From positions 558,001-622,000 of the forward strand of contig NZ_CP020373.1 in NCBI RefSeq assembly GCF_003957745.1: DNA of 64,000 bases, in the 5' to 3' direction. The position numbers were made by a program, and so were the translations under genes. Of the stretch, positions 35,673-43,258 are shown one piece after another. Positions within the stretch are counted from its first letter, which is position 1. Each line of letters begins with the position of its first letter. This stretch comes from Shewanella khirikhana. Lineage in GTDB: Bacteria > Pseudomonadota > Gammaproteobacteria > Enterobacterales > Shewanellaceae. The notes beneath the pieces are model-generated. The model was not told the origin of the DNA. It made no database searches and was given only the letters and a program-made list of their open reading frames with translations.

Positions 35673-37037
35673 ATGGCAAAGAATAAAACCGCATATGTGT
35701 GTAACGAGTGTGGCCAGGACTTCCCTCGCTGGCAGGGGCAGTGCAGCGCCTGCATGGAGTGGAACACCATTACCGAGGTGCGTCTGGGGGCTGCAACCCC
35801 GGCCCGTGGCGGCCGTTTCAGCGGTTACGCCGGTGCCGGGGCATCCGAGGTAAAAACGCTGGATCAGATTGATCTCAATGAGTTGCCGCGGATCCCGAGC
35901 TCTTTTAAAGAATTTGATCGGGTACTTGGCGGCGGCATAGTGCCCGGCAGCGCCATTCTGATTGGCGGCCATCCGGGGGCGGGTAAGAGTACGCTGCTGT
36001 TGCAGACCCTGTGTCAGTTGGCGGAAGTCATGCCCGCGCTCTATGTCACAGGTGAAGAATCCTTGCAGCAGGTGGCCATGCGCGCCCATCGGCTGGGGCT
36101 ACCGACCTCGAAGCTGAAAATGCTCTCGGAAACCAGCGTCGAAACCCTTTGCGATATCGCCCTTAAAGAACAACCCAAATTGATGGTGGTGGACTCGATT
36201 CAGGTGATGCACATGAGTGATGTGCAATCATCTCCGGGCAGTGTGGCCCAGGTGCGCGAGTCGGCATCGTTTCTTACCCGTTTTGCCAAACAGCACGGCA
36301 TTGCGGTGATCATGGTTGGCCACGTGACCAAAGATGGCAGCCTGGCAGGCCCTAAGGTGCTTGAGCACTGCATCGACTGCTCGGTGATGTTTGAAGGCGA
36401 CTCCGACAGCCGCTACCGCACCCTGCGCTCCCATAAAAATCGCTTCGGTGCCATTAACGAGCTTGGGGTGTTTGCTATGACCGAGCGGGGGCTTAAAGAA
36501 GTAGCTAACCCATCGGCCATTTTCCTCTCCCGCGGCGAAGAAGCGTCCAGCGGCTCGCTGGTGATGGTGGTCTGGGAAGGTACCCGGCCGCTACTGGTGG
36601 AATTACAGGTGCTGGTGGACAACTCGGCCCTGTCCAACCCCCGCAGGGTTGCCGTGGGGATGGATGCCAACCGTCTGGCCATGTTACTGGCGGTCATGCA
36701 TCGTCATGGCGGCCTGCAGATGTCGGATCAGGACGTATTCGTAAACGTGGTGGGCGGGGTGAAGGTTTCGGAAACCAGTGCCGACCTGACCTTGCTGCTG
36801 GCGATGGTGTCGAGTTTTCGCGGTGAAGTGCTGGCGCGGGATCTGGTGGTATTTGGCGAAGTGGGTCTGTCCGGTGAAATCCGCCCCGTGCCCAATGGGC
36901 AGGAACGCTTGATTGAGGCGGCCAAGCACGGTTTTCGCCGTGCCATAGTGCCCAGAGCCAATGTGCCGAAAAAGCCGCCCGAAGGCATGGAAATTATCGG
37001 TGTGGGCAAGCTTACTGAGGCGCTGGCAGCGCTGTAA
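35673..37037 (+). CDS. radA: DNA repair/recombination protein RadA (Sms)
   Basis: 454 residues. Hexameric RecA-like helicase that drives branch migration. The N-terminal zinc finger is CNECG with CSAC. Walker A is GHPGAGKST, the RadA-specific motif is KNRFG, and a Lon-like C-terminal domain follows (GGVKVSETSADLTLLLAM, GEVGLSGEIRPV). It is divergent from the large PilZ gene and ends in a terminator shared with the small PilZ gene. Confidence 0.97.
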   Translation: MAKNKTAYVCNECGQDFPRWQGQCSACMEWNTITEVRLGAATPARGGRFSGYAGAGASEVKTLDQIDLNELPRIPSSFKEFDRVLGGGIVPGSAILIGGHPGAGKSTLLLQTLCQLAEVMPALYVTGEESLQQVAMRAHRLGLPTSKLKMLSETSVETLCDIALKEQPKLMVVDSIQVMHMSDVQSSPGSVAQVRESASFLTRFAKQHGIAVIMVGHVTKDGSLAGPKVLEHCIDCSVMFEGDSDSRYRTLRSHKNRFGAINELGVFAMTERGLKEVANPSAIFLSRGEEASSGSLVMVVWEGTRPLLVELQVLVDNSALSNPRRVAVGMDANRLAMLLAVMHRHGGLQMSDQDVFVNVVGGVKVSETSADLTLLLAMVSSFRGEVLARDLVVFGEVGLSGEIRPVPNGQERLIEAAKHGFRRAIVPRANVPKKPPEGMEIIGVGKLTEALAAL

Positions 37038-37080
37038 TCTCTGGCCTTACAGGCAAGTCTGTACCTGCGGCGCAAAAAGA

Positions 37081-37103
37081 AAGGGGACCTCAGTCCCCTT
37101 TTT
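37081..37103. terminator. Terminator after radA
   Basis: An 8-bp stem AAGGGGAC/GTCCCCTT with a CTCA loop, then TTT. A-rich sequence lies on the other side. The stop codon of the minus-strand PilZ gene (37090-37092) lies inside the loop. Confidence 0.8.
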
Positions 37104-37461
37104 CATGTGATTCGATAAAGTTCTCCAGCTCCCGGTTCAGCAAAGAGGCATCACCTAGGTTAAGCTCCACCATGCGCCGCAAATGGCTGATGCTCTCCAC
37201 ATCAATATGCTGGCAGGTCAGGCCTATCATCCCCGGTTTCTGGTGGGCTATCAGCGCCTGCATCTGTACTTCCACATCCGAGTCGGGCAAGGTGAACGAC
37301 AACAGCAGGCTGTCACTGGCGGGTGCGAACTCAGCCGGGGCCTCCAGCAGGGCGCCATTCAGGCTTAAGTCAAGAATACGGGTTTCCCATTGCATTCCAT
37401 CACCGGACAAGGTGGCTTTGGTGTCAAACAGTATTCGCGAGAACTTGCGCCTCTCGTCCAT
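37090..37461 (-). CDS. Single-domain PilZ protein
   Basis: 123 residues. RKFSR at 5-9 and DLSLNG at 31-36 match the c-di-GMP-binding RxxxR and DxSxxG motifs. It is short and cytosolic, like stand-alone PilZ adaptors, and would bind c-di-GMP and an unknown partner. AGGA lies before the ATG. It is convergent with radA, whose other neighbour is the two-domain PilZ protein. Confidence 0.88.
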   Translation of the reverse strand: MDERRKFSRILFDTKATLSGDGMQWETRILDLSLNGALLEAPAEFAPASDSLLLSFTLPDSDVEVQMQALIAHQKPGMIGLTCQHIDVESISHLRRMVELNLGDASLLNRELENFIESHEKGD

Positions 37462-37606
37462 AGTGGGTCCTTTCTACTGGCCGGGTAAACTTCCATAAGC
37501 ATAAGTCATGCGGCTGCGGCTGTAAAAGAGTGCAACCGATTTTTCCGTATGTTATCCGCGATTTCGGGGCCAAGGTTGCTGTGCTGATCCCAGTTCTGCC
37601 CGGCAG

Positions 37607-37636
37607 ATATGAAATATGAAAAAATATGAATATACT
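37607..37636 (+). promoter_or_regulatory. Three TorR-type boxes over the torR promoter
   Basis: ATATGAA occurs at 37607, 37614 and 37624; the opposite strand reads TTCATAT, the core of the E. coli tor box CTGTTCATAT. The last copy abuts a -10-like TATACT (37631-37636), so bound TorR would cover the promoter. This suggests autoregulation. Confidence 0.6.
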
Positions 37637-37665
37637 GATGCAGTCAAAGTTCCCGGAGGTATCCC

Positions 37666-38376
37666 ATGGCTTACACAGTCCTGGTTGTCGATGATGAAGC
37701 GGTCATTCGCACCCGTCTGAAAGGCTATTTCAGCAAGGAAGGTTATCGGGTGCTGGAAGCGGCCAATGGCGATGACATGTGGCAGCAACTGGCGCTGACC
37801 CATGTGGACCTTATCATGCTGGATATCAATCTGCCGGGCACCGATGGTCTGTCACTGACCCGTGAGCTGAGAAGCCGCTCCGAAGTGGGCATCATCCTGG
37901 TGAGTGGCCGCGACGAAGCTGTCGACAGAATCGTTGGTCTTGAGATGGGTGCCGACGACTACGTCACCAAACCGTTTGAACTGCGCGAACTGCTGGTGCG
38001 GGTAAAAAACCTGCTGTGGCGTATCTCTCTGGTAGCCAAGGCAAAACAGCAGGCAATGGCCGCCATGGACGAGGGCGATGACAGAATCGAGTTCGACGAT
38101 TACGTGCTTGAACTTGGCAGCCGCAAGTTGTCCCGGGGTGAGGAGATTATCAAGCTCACCAAGGCGGAGTTTGAATTGCTGGTGGCGTTTGCGCTGCACC
38201 CAAGGCAGGTGTTGTCGCGGGAGCGTTTAATGCAGCAAACCAGTCATCGCAGCGAAGATGCCAACGACCGCACCATAGATGTGATTATCCGCCGCCTGCG
38301 TGGCAAGCTGAATCCTGAGCTGTTTGTGACCGTCCACGGTGAAGGCTATCTGTTTGCAGCCAGTGTCAGGGATTAA
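37666..38376 (+). CDS. torR: Response regulator TorR
   Basis: 236 residues, OmpR/PhoB class. Receiver domain with VVDDE, the phosphoacceptor Asp in LIMLDINLPG, and the conserved K in YVTKPFELREL. The winged-helix DNA-binding domain includes LTKAEFELLVAFALHPRQVLSRERLM and IDVIIRRLRGKL. GGAGG lies upstream of the ATG. TorR activates the TMAO reductase operon. Its 3' end overlaps torT by 11 bases, tail to tail. Confidence 0.92.
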   Translation: MAYTVLVVDDEAVIRTRLKGYFSKEGYRVLEAANGDDMWQQLALTHVDLIMLDINLPGTDGLSLTRELRSRSEVGIILVSGRDEAVDRIVGLEMGADDYVTKPFELRELLVRVKNLLWRISLVAKAKQQAMAAMDEGDDRIEFDDYVLELGSRKLSRGEEIIKLTKAEFELLVAFALHPRQVLSRERLMQQTSHRSEDANDRTIDVIIRRLRGKLNPELFVTVHGEGYLFAASVRD

Positions 38377-39403
38377 ACCGATAAACGGGGTAAAACTCGG
38401 CTGGCGGCAGTGAATCCGCCAGTGCCGGCGCATCGCTGTTGTCCGGGGTTCTGACCACAATAGCCGGCCCTACATCGCCAAAGGCATCATCACCCTGCAG
38501 CTGCCTTACCGCCAAATCCACCGCAACCATGCCCTGTAATACTACCTTGTCGTCACAGGCCACGGCGATTTTGCCGCGCTGCAGCGCGCGGGCAATGGCG
38601 GGGGAAAAATAACTCGAGCCCAACACAATCGGATGGGACGGCGGCGTCTGGCCAAACTGATTCACTGCCACTTCAATGGCCACAGCGCTGCCCACAATGG
38701 CGTCAGGACGGCTCGATTCAAGCAGCTGCTGTAACTGCTCCCGCTGCAGATGACGATTGTTGTCGGCATGGCGAATGGCGCCAATGCTGAGCTTGCTGCC
38801 GCTGAGGCTTTCGCTGATGCCCTGCTCAACCAGGTCGGTGCCGCCAACAGACTCAGGCCCGGCGAGCAGCGCCAGGCTGGCGTTGGATGTAAAGCGGCTT
38901 TTAATGGCATTGCCGATAAGGCTGCCCATTTGATACCAGTTCACCCCAATGTGGGTGCCGACCCTGGCATCATCGAGCTTGTTCACCAGCGCCAGTACCG
39001 GCTTATTCAGCTCCCCCGGCAAACTTTTAAGCAAATGAGGACTAACGGCGCCCAGCAGCACAGCATCAAACTCGCCGCTTAAACACTGGTCCAGCTGGGT
39101 CAGTTGGCGGTCGTGATTGGGGTAGCCGCCGGCTTCGAACATCTCAAAACTAATGCCGAGTTTTTTTGCCTGAGTGGCAAGGCCATAGTTAATGCCAATC
39201 CAGTAGGCATCCTTTAAATGCGGCACCAGCACACACAGCTTCCATGGCTGTTGGGCACGGCCAAGGGGCGTCAGGCGCAGCGGCTTGGTTTGCTGCTCGA
39301 TGGCGTTAAAGGGCGTTCGCTGCTCTAGCTGCCATGGGGCGGCCTCGGCGGTGGAAATTCCCAGCGCTATCAAGAGTAAAAGGATCCTGGGGCTTATGTT
39401 CAC
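38366..39403 (-). CDS. torT: Periplasmic TMAO-sensing protein TorT
   Basis: 345 residues with a signal peptide ending near STAEAAPW. The fold is a periplasmic binding protein of the sugar-binding type: LCVLVPHLKDAYWIGINYGL, DAVLLGAVSPHLL, and PIVLGSSYFSPAIARALQRGKI. In E. coli TorT binds TMAO and partners with TorS. It lies between torR and torS, converging with torR and divergent from torS. Confidence 0.9.
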   Translation of the reverse strand: MNISPRILLLLIALGISTAEAAPWQLEQRTPFNAIEQQTKPLRLTPLGRAQQPWKLCVLVPHLKDAYWIGINYGLATQAKKLGISFEMFEAGGYPNHDRQLTQLDQCLSGEFDAVLLGAVSPHLLKSLPGELNKPVLALVNKLDDARVGTHIGVNWYQMGSLIGNAIKSRFTSNASLALLAGPESVGGTDLVEQGISESLSGSKLSIGAIRHADNNRHLQREQLQQLLESSRPDAIVGSAVAIEVAVNQFGQTPPSHPIVLGSSYFSPAIARALQRGKIAVACDDKVVLQGMVAVDLAVRQLQGDDAFGDVGPAIVVRTPDNSDAPALADSLPPAEFYPVYRFNP

Positions 39404-39458
39404 GGCAAGAGTTCCGTAAGATGGTCACAGCCGAAGTGTATCAGCTATAGGTGAGCCT

Positions 39459-42395
39459 GTGACCCCTCCTTCATTGTCCTTCTCCAGTCTGTCCGGACGC
39501 CTCATTCTGGCCTTTGTGCTGTTGGCTGCATTGCTGCTGTTGCTGGTGAGTTTGGGCTCGGTGAGCCTTCACTGGGTTAAGCAGGCCGACCACATGCTCT
39601 ACGAGCGTTCTTTACCCGCTTCCGATGCCGCCCGCGAGCTGGTGCAATCGGCCTCGGCGCTCACCGAGAACACCCAGCTGCTTGCCCGGGTCAGTGAAGA
39701 AAATCAGCGGGAGTTTATTGGCCGCAAGCTGTCCATCGAAACGGCCAATCTGCTGAGCGCCGCCGAGAAGCTAAGAAGCCTGGGGGTAGATACCGCCAAC
39801 ACCCTGGGGCGGGACTCGGGCGATATCGTCTCGGGTCTGGCCGAGCTTGGTAATCGGGTAGGACGTAAGCTGGCGCTGTTGAATATGCTGAGCGAGCAGG
39901 CCAACAGTCTGGCCATTGCCAGCGCCCATGCCCGTGAGCTGCTGCAGGCCGAGCTGGCTGTGGTGGATGCAGCTATTCTGGCGAAACTCAGTCAGGCGTA
40001 TCCGCAGCAGGCCGGGCAGGGGCGCAGCGCCCGTTTACTCGATGACATCATAGAAACAGAGCTTGATATTCAAAGCCAGTTGCAGCGCGCTCTGTCACTT
40101 ATCAACCGTATTGCGCTGGTGGCCGAACTCGCCGATGAAGGCACAGACTCGGGGCTGCCCCTGGGTGATATTCTCGGTGAGGGCGCTGCGGATAGCTCAG
40201 CTGATGGCGCGCTGGAAAGCGGCCTTTGGCCACTCAAGCGCGTCAGCCAGCTGGTGCGTGACCCTGTGCGTCAGGCCTCACTCGAAGAAGAAACCCGGCG
40301 TTTACTGGGGGTGGGGGAAATGCTGAAACTCAGAGCCGAGTTTCTGACCGCCAGTCGCTCGGCCAATTCATTGCAGCAACTGCTGCAGGATAAGCTGTTT
40401 GGTCTGAGCCAACGCCTCGACCGGGCGCTGCAAACCCAGGGCGCCAAGGCGCTTGAGGCCCGTAAAGACTATCTGCGCCAGCTCTCCTGGGCGGGTGTGG
40501 GGTTGTGGGGAACCGGCTTTGCCATGTTGCTGCTTATTCTGCTGGTGTCGTACCGGGTGATTTACAAAGGCATTGCGGTGCGCCTCGGTGAAGCCACTGC
40601 CGCCATGCACAGTCTGGCGCGGGGCAATACCGATATCAGTCTCGACCCCCACGGCGATGATGAGCTGACCGCCATGGCGGAGGCAATCGAGGCCTTTAAA
40701 GCCAAAACCATTCGCAATCAGGAGCTGTCCGGCGAGCTTCGGGAAAGTGCCCGCGAGCTTGCCAGCCATAAGGCCGCGCTGGAAGTGAAGGTGATAGAGC
40801 GCACCGCCGAGCTTGCCAGTGCCCGGGAGGCGGCGGAAAACGCAAGTCAGGCCAAGAGCCGCTTCCTTGCCACTATGAGTCATGAAATTCGCACGCCGCT
40901 CAATGGGTTAATGGGCACGCTGGAGCTGCTCGATAAGGATAAAAGCCTAACCGAGCCCCAGCATCAGTTACTGGGGCTGTCACGCTACAGCGCCGTGCTC
41001 TTGCAGACTTTGTTATCAGATATTCTTGATTTTTCACGGCTCGAAAAAGGCCAGCTTAAGGCACAGCCCGCCCCTGTGGATTTGCCGCGGCTGCTGGATG
41101 AAGTGATGAGTCTGATGCTTGCCGGTGCCAGCCTTGCCGGACTCAGGCTTGAACTGCTGGCGCCCGATGTGCCGCAATACGTGAGCCTCGATGGCCCCAA
41201 ACTCAGGCAGGTGCTGCTGAATCTGCTGGGTAATGCCATTAAATTTACTGAGCATGGCGCTGTGGTATTGCAGGTTAGCGTTGAGGGCCAAAGACTTGTT
41301 TTCAGCGTGACCGACACCGGCGTTGGCATGGACGAAGCGACCCGGCAGCGACTCTTTATCCCTTATGAGACCGGCGATGTGCAGGGCAGAGCCCGTGGCA
41401 CCGGACTTGGGCTTGCCATCAGCCGTGAACTGGTGTGCCTGATGTCCGCAGCGGACCCGGAGCCTGACAGCGGCAATGAGGGTGGCATTCGGGTTGAAAG
41501 TGAGCTGGGCATTGGCAGTCGCTTCAGTTTCAGTCTGCCGTTGGTTCACAGTGCAGCCCCGGCCGAGGCGGTGGTTCAGTCCTTTGAGGCGGCATCGCCC
41601 AGGCGGATACTGCTGGTGGAAGATAACAAGGTGAATGCGCTGGTGGCCCGTGGCTATCTCGCTACCCTGGGCCACGAGGCGTCTTGGGCGCGGGATTTGG
41701 CCGAGGCGCGCCAGCTGCTGGCCGCAGAGCAATTCGATGCCCTGATGCTGGATATGCAGCTTCCGGACGGTGATGGTCGCAGCCTGTTGCCATCGCTGCC
41801 AGAGGGTATTTGGGTCGCGGCATTTACCGCGCAGGTTGATTCCGATGCGGTGGCGGACTATCAGCAGGCGGGCATAGAAACTGTGCTTGCCAAGCCGCTT
41901 AGTCTGGCGGCTCTGGGGCTGTGGCTGGGGGATGCCTCGCTGAGGCAAGCGTCACTGACGCAAGTGAAGCAGACACAAATGCAACAGACACAAGTGCCAC
42001 CCACCAGCACGGCGCCAAGTGCGGCCAGCGGCGCTCTGGCTTCATGCTTCGATTTGTTAAATACCGAACAGCTTGAGCTCGATTTGGATATTCTCGGCCG
42101 CGAGACCCTGGATGAGATGGCGCAGCAGTTTAGCTCCTCCAGCAAGGCGCAGTTTGCGGCCTTTGAGCGGGGCGTGGCTTTGCATGAGCGCCAAACCCGC
42201 CTGCATGCGCTAAAAGGCGCCAGTGCCAGCATGGGTTTGGAGGCGTTGGCACAGACGGCGGCTGAGCTGGAAAAGGCGCTGCAGCACAGCGAGATAACAG
42301 AAACCCAGTGGCAAGAAAAACGCCTGCCAGAACTCAAAGCGCTGTGGCAGGCGTCGTTGCAAGCGCTGGCTGATTGGCTCAACGCTATCGATTGA
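39459..42395 (+). CDS. torS: Hybrid sensor histidine kinase TorS
   Basis: 978 residues. Order: first membrane segment (about 15-36), large periplasmic sensor, second membrane segment (about 345-365), HAMP, HisKA with MSHEIRTPLN (His475), HATPase with NLLGNAIKFT and TGLGLAISRELV, receiver domain with Asp765 in LMLDMQLPDGDG, and HPt domain with His916 in RLHALKGASAS. The phosphorelay His-Asp-His-Asp ends at TorR. Start is GTG at 39459 with AGGTGAG upstream. Short tandem repeats follow the stop codon. Confidence 0.93.
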   Translation: MTPPSLSFSSLSGRLILAFVLLAALLLLLVSLGSVSLHWVKQADHMLYERSLPASDAARELVQSASALTENTQLLARVSEENQREFIGRKLSIETANLLSAAEKLRSLGVDTANTLGRDSGDIVSGLAELGNRVGRKLALLNMLSEQANSLAIASAHARELLQAELAVVDAAILAKLSQAYPQQAGQGRSARLLDDIIETELDIQSQLQRALSLINRIALVAELADEGTDSGLPLGDILGEGAADSSADGALESGLWPLKRVSQLVRDPVRQASLEEETRRLLGVGEMLKLRAEFLTASRSANSLQQLLQDKLFGLSQRLDRALQTQGAKALEARKDYLRQLSWAGVGLWGTGFAMLLLILLVSYRVIYKGIAVRLGEATAAMHSLARGNTDISLDPHGDDELTAMAEAIEAFKAKTIRNQELSGELRESARELASHKAALEVKVIERTAELASAREAAENASQAKSRFLATMSHEIRTPLNGLMGTLELLDKDKSLTEPQHQLLGLSRYSAVLLQTLLSDILDFSRLEKGQLKAQPAPVDLPRLLDEVMSLMLAGASLAGLRLELLAPDVPQYVSLDGPKLRQVLLNLLGNAIKFTEHGAVVLQVSVEGQRLVFSVTDTGVGMDEATRQRLFIPYETGDVQGRARGTGLGLAISRELVCLMSAADPEPDSGNEGGIRVESELGIGSRFSFSLPLVHSAAPAEAVVQSFEAASPRRILLVEDNKVNALVARGYLATLGHEASWARDLAEARQLLAAEQFDALMLDMQLPDGDGRSLLPSLPEGIWVAAFTAQVDSDAVADYQQAGIETVLAKPLSLAALGLWLGDASLRQASLTQVKQTQMQQTQVPPTSTAPSAASGALASCFDLLNTEQLELDLDILGRETLDEMAQQFSSSSKAQFAAFERGVALHERQTRLHALKGASASMGLEALAQTAAELEKALQHSEITETQWQEKRLPELKALWQASLQALADWLNAID

Positions 42396-42480
42396 TTAAG
42401 CCCAATGATTGATTAGGCCCAATGATTGAACCAGCCCGGTTGCTGGGCTGGCTCAATGGTCGGCGACTGACTCAATGGTC
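42394..42480. repeat. Short direct repeats between torS and torD
   Basis: A 17-bp unit (42394-42410, 42411-42427) is repeated in tandem with one mismatch. A 10-bp unit CTCAATGGTC recurs at 42452 and 42471. Between them lies a hairpin with CCAGCCC/GGGCTGG extended by ATTGA/TCAAT across a mismatch (42426-42456), which may end both convergent genes although no T-run is present. Confidence 0.7.
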
Positions 42481-42517
42481 AGCGGCAGACCACCGCGACA
42501 AAACACAGAGATGCGGT

Positions 42518-43258
42518 TCAGCCCCGCAATATCTCAGTATCGAGCTTTGCCCAGGCGAGTGTAAAGTCGCCAAGGGCACCGTAGAGCGGGCTTACAAGCT
42601 TAAGCCTGCCAAGCCTTGCATTAAACTCCGCCAGCCAGCTTAAAATGGCGCTTTCAAGAAACGCCCGCTGGCTGTCAGCACTTGCCTGCTCACAAAGGTG
42701 CGCCATTAAGGCAAGGATCACAGCCAGATGGTCGCTTGGCTCACGAAAATCATCCGCAAGCCCAAGACCTGCCGAGCGCAGATAATCACTCATCAGCTGA
42801 TGCTTTTCGCCGTAGAGGCTGCGCTCGCTTTTATCCTGGGCAGCTTTATCGTGACCAACCGTCTCATTCTCCGCTTTTTCGCCAGCATCACCAAGATAGA
42901 GGCTTGCGTAGGGCGCGGCGCAGTGCTCAGCATTTTGCAAAAAGGCGCTGCAGAAATCGGCGGCAAGTTCGAGGCGGGCATTGTCGTCCTGAGCCTGGCT
43001 GGCTTCAATCAGGGCCTGCTGGATTTGCGCGGCGGGCCCCTCAAGCTCGGCTTCCCCGGCAAATGCTTGCCAAAGATCTGCGCCGGCAAGTTCACTAATG
43101 CGCTCAGCACTTAACTCTTTGGCAAAGAGCGAGCTTAAGAGCTGCCACACCGAGGCGCGCACGGCATTCATTTCATTAGCGGCCATGCCGTCATTTGTTT
43201 CTTTAAAAGACGTTTCTACAAACGAGGATTCTGCAAGCGAAGAGTGAGACGTTTTCAT
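42518..43258 (-). CDS. torD: TorA-specific chaperone TorD
   Basis: 246 residues, longer than the usual about 200-210. A Ser/Thr-rich N-terminal extension (about 1-24) precedes the normal start region. A further charged insert of about 22 residues (GDAGEKAENETVGHDKAAQ and on) interrupts the conserved APYASLYL...YGEKHQLMSDYLR region. TorD family landmarks EPSDHLAVILALM and FCSAFLQ are kept. TorD binds the TorA twin-arginine signal and helps cofactor insertion. Its ATG shares a base with the torA TAA (TAATG). Confidence 0.9.
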   Translation of the reverse strand: MKTSHSSLAESSFVETSFKETNDGMAANEMNAVRASVWQLLSSLFAKELSAERISELAGADLWQAFAGEAELEGPAAQIQQALIEASQAQDDNARLELAADFCSAFLQNAEHCAAPYASLYLGDAGEKAENETVGHDKAAQDKSERSLYGEKHQLMSDYLRSAGLGLADDFREPSDHLAVILALMAHLCEQASADSQRAFLESAILSWLAEFNARLGRLKLVSPLYGALGDFTLAWAKLDTEILRG

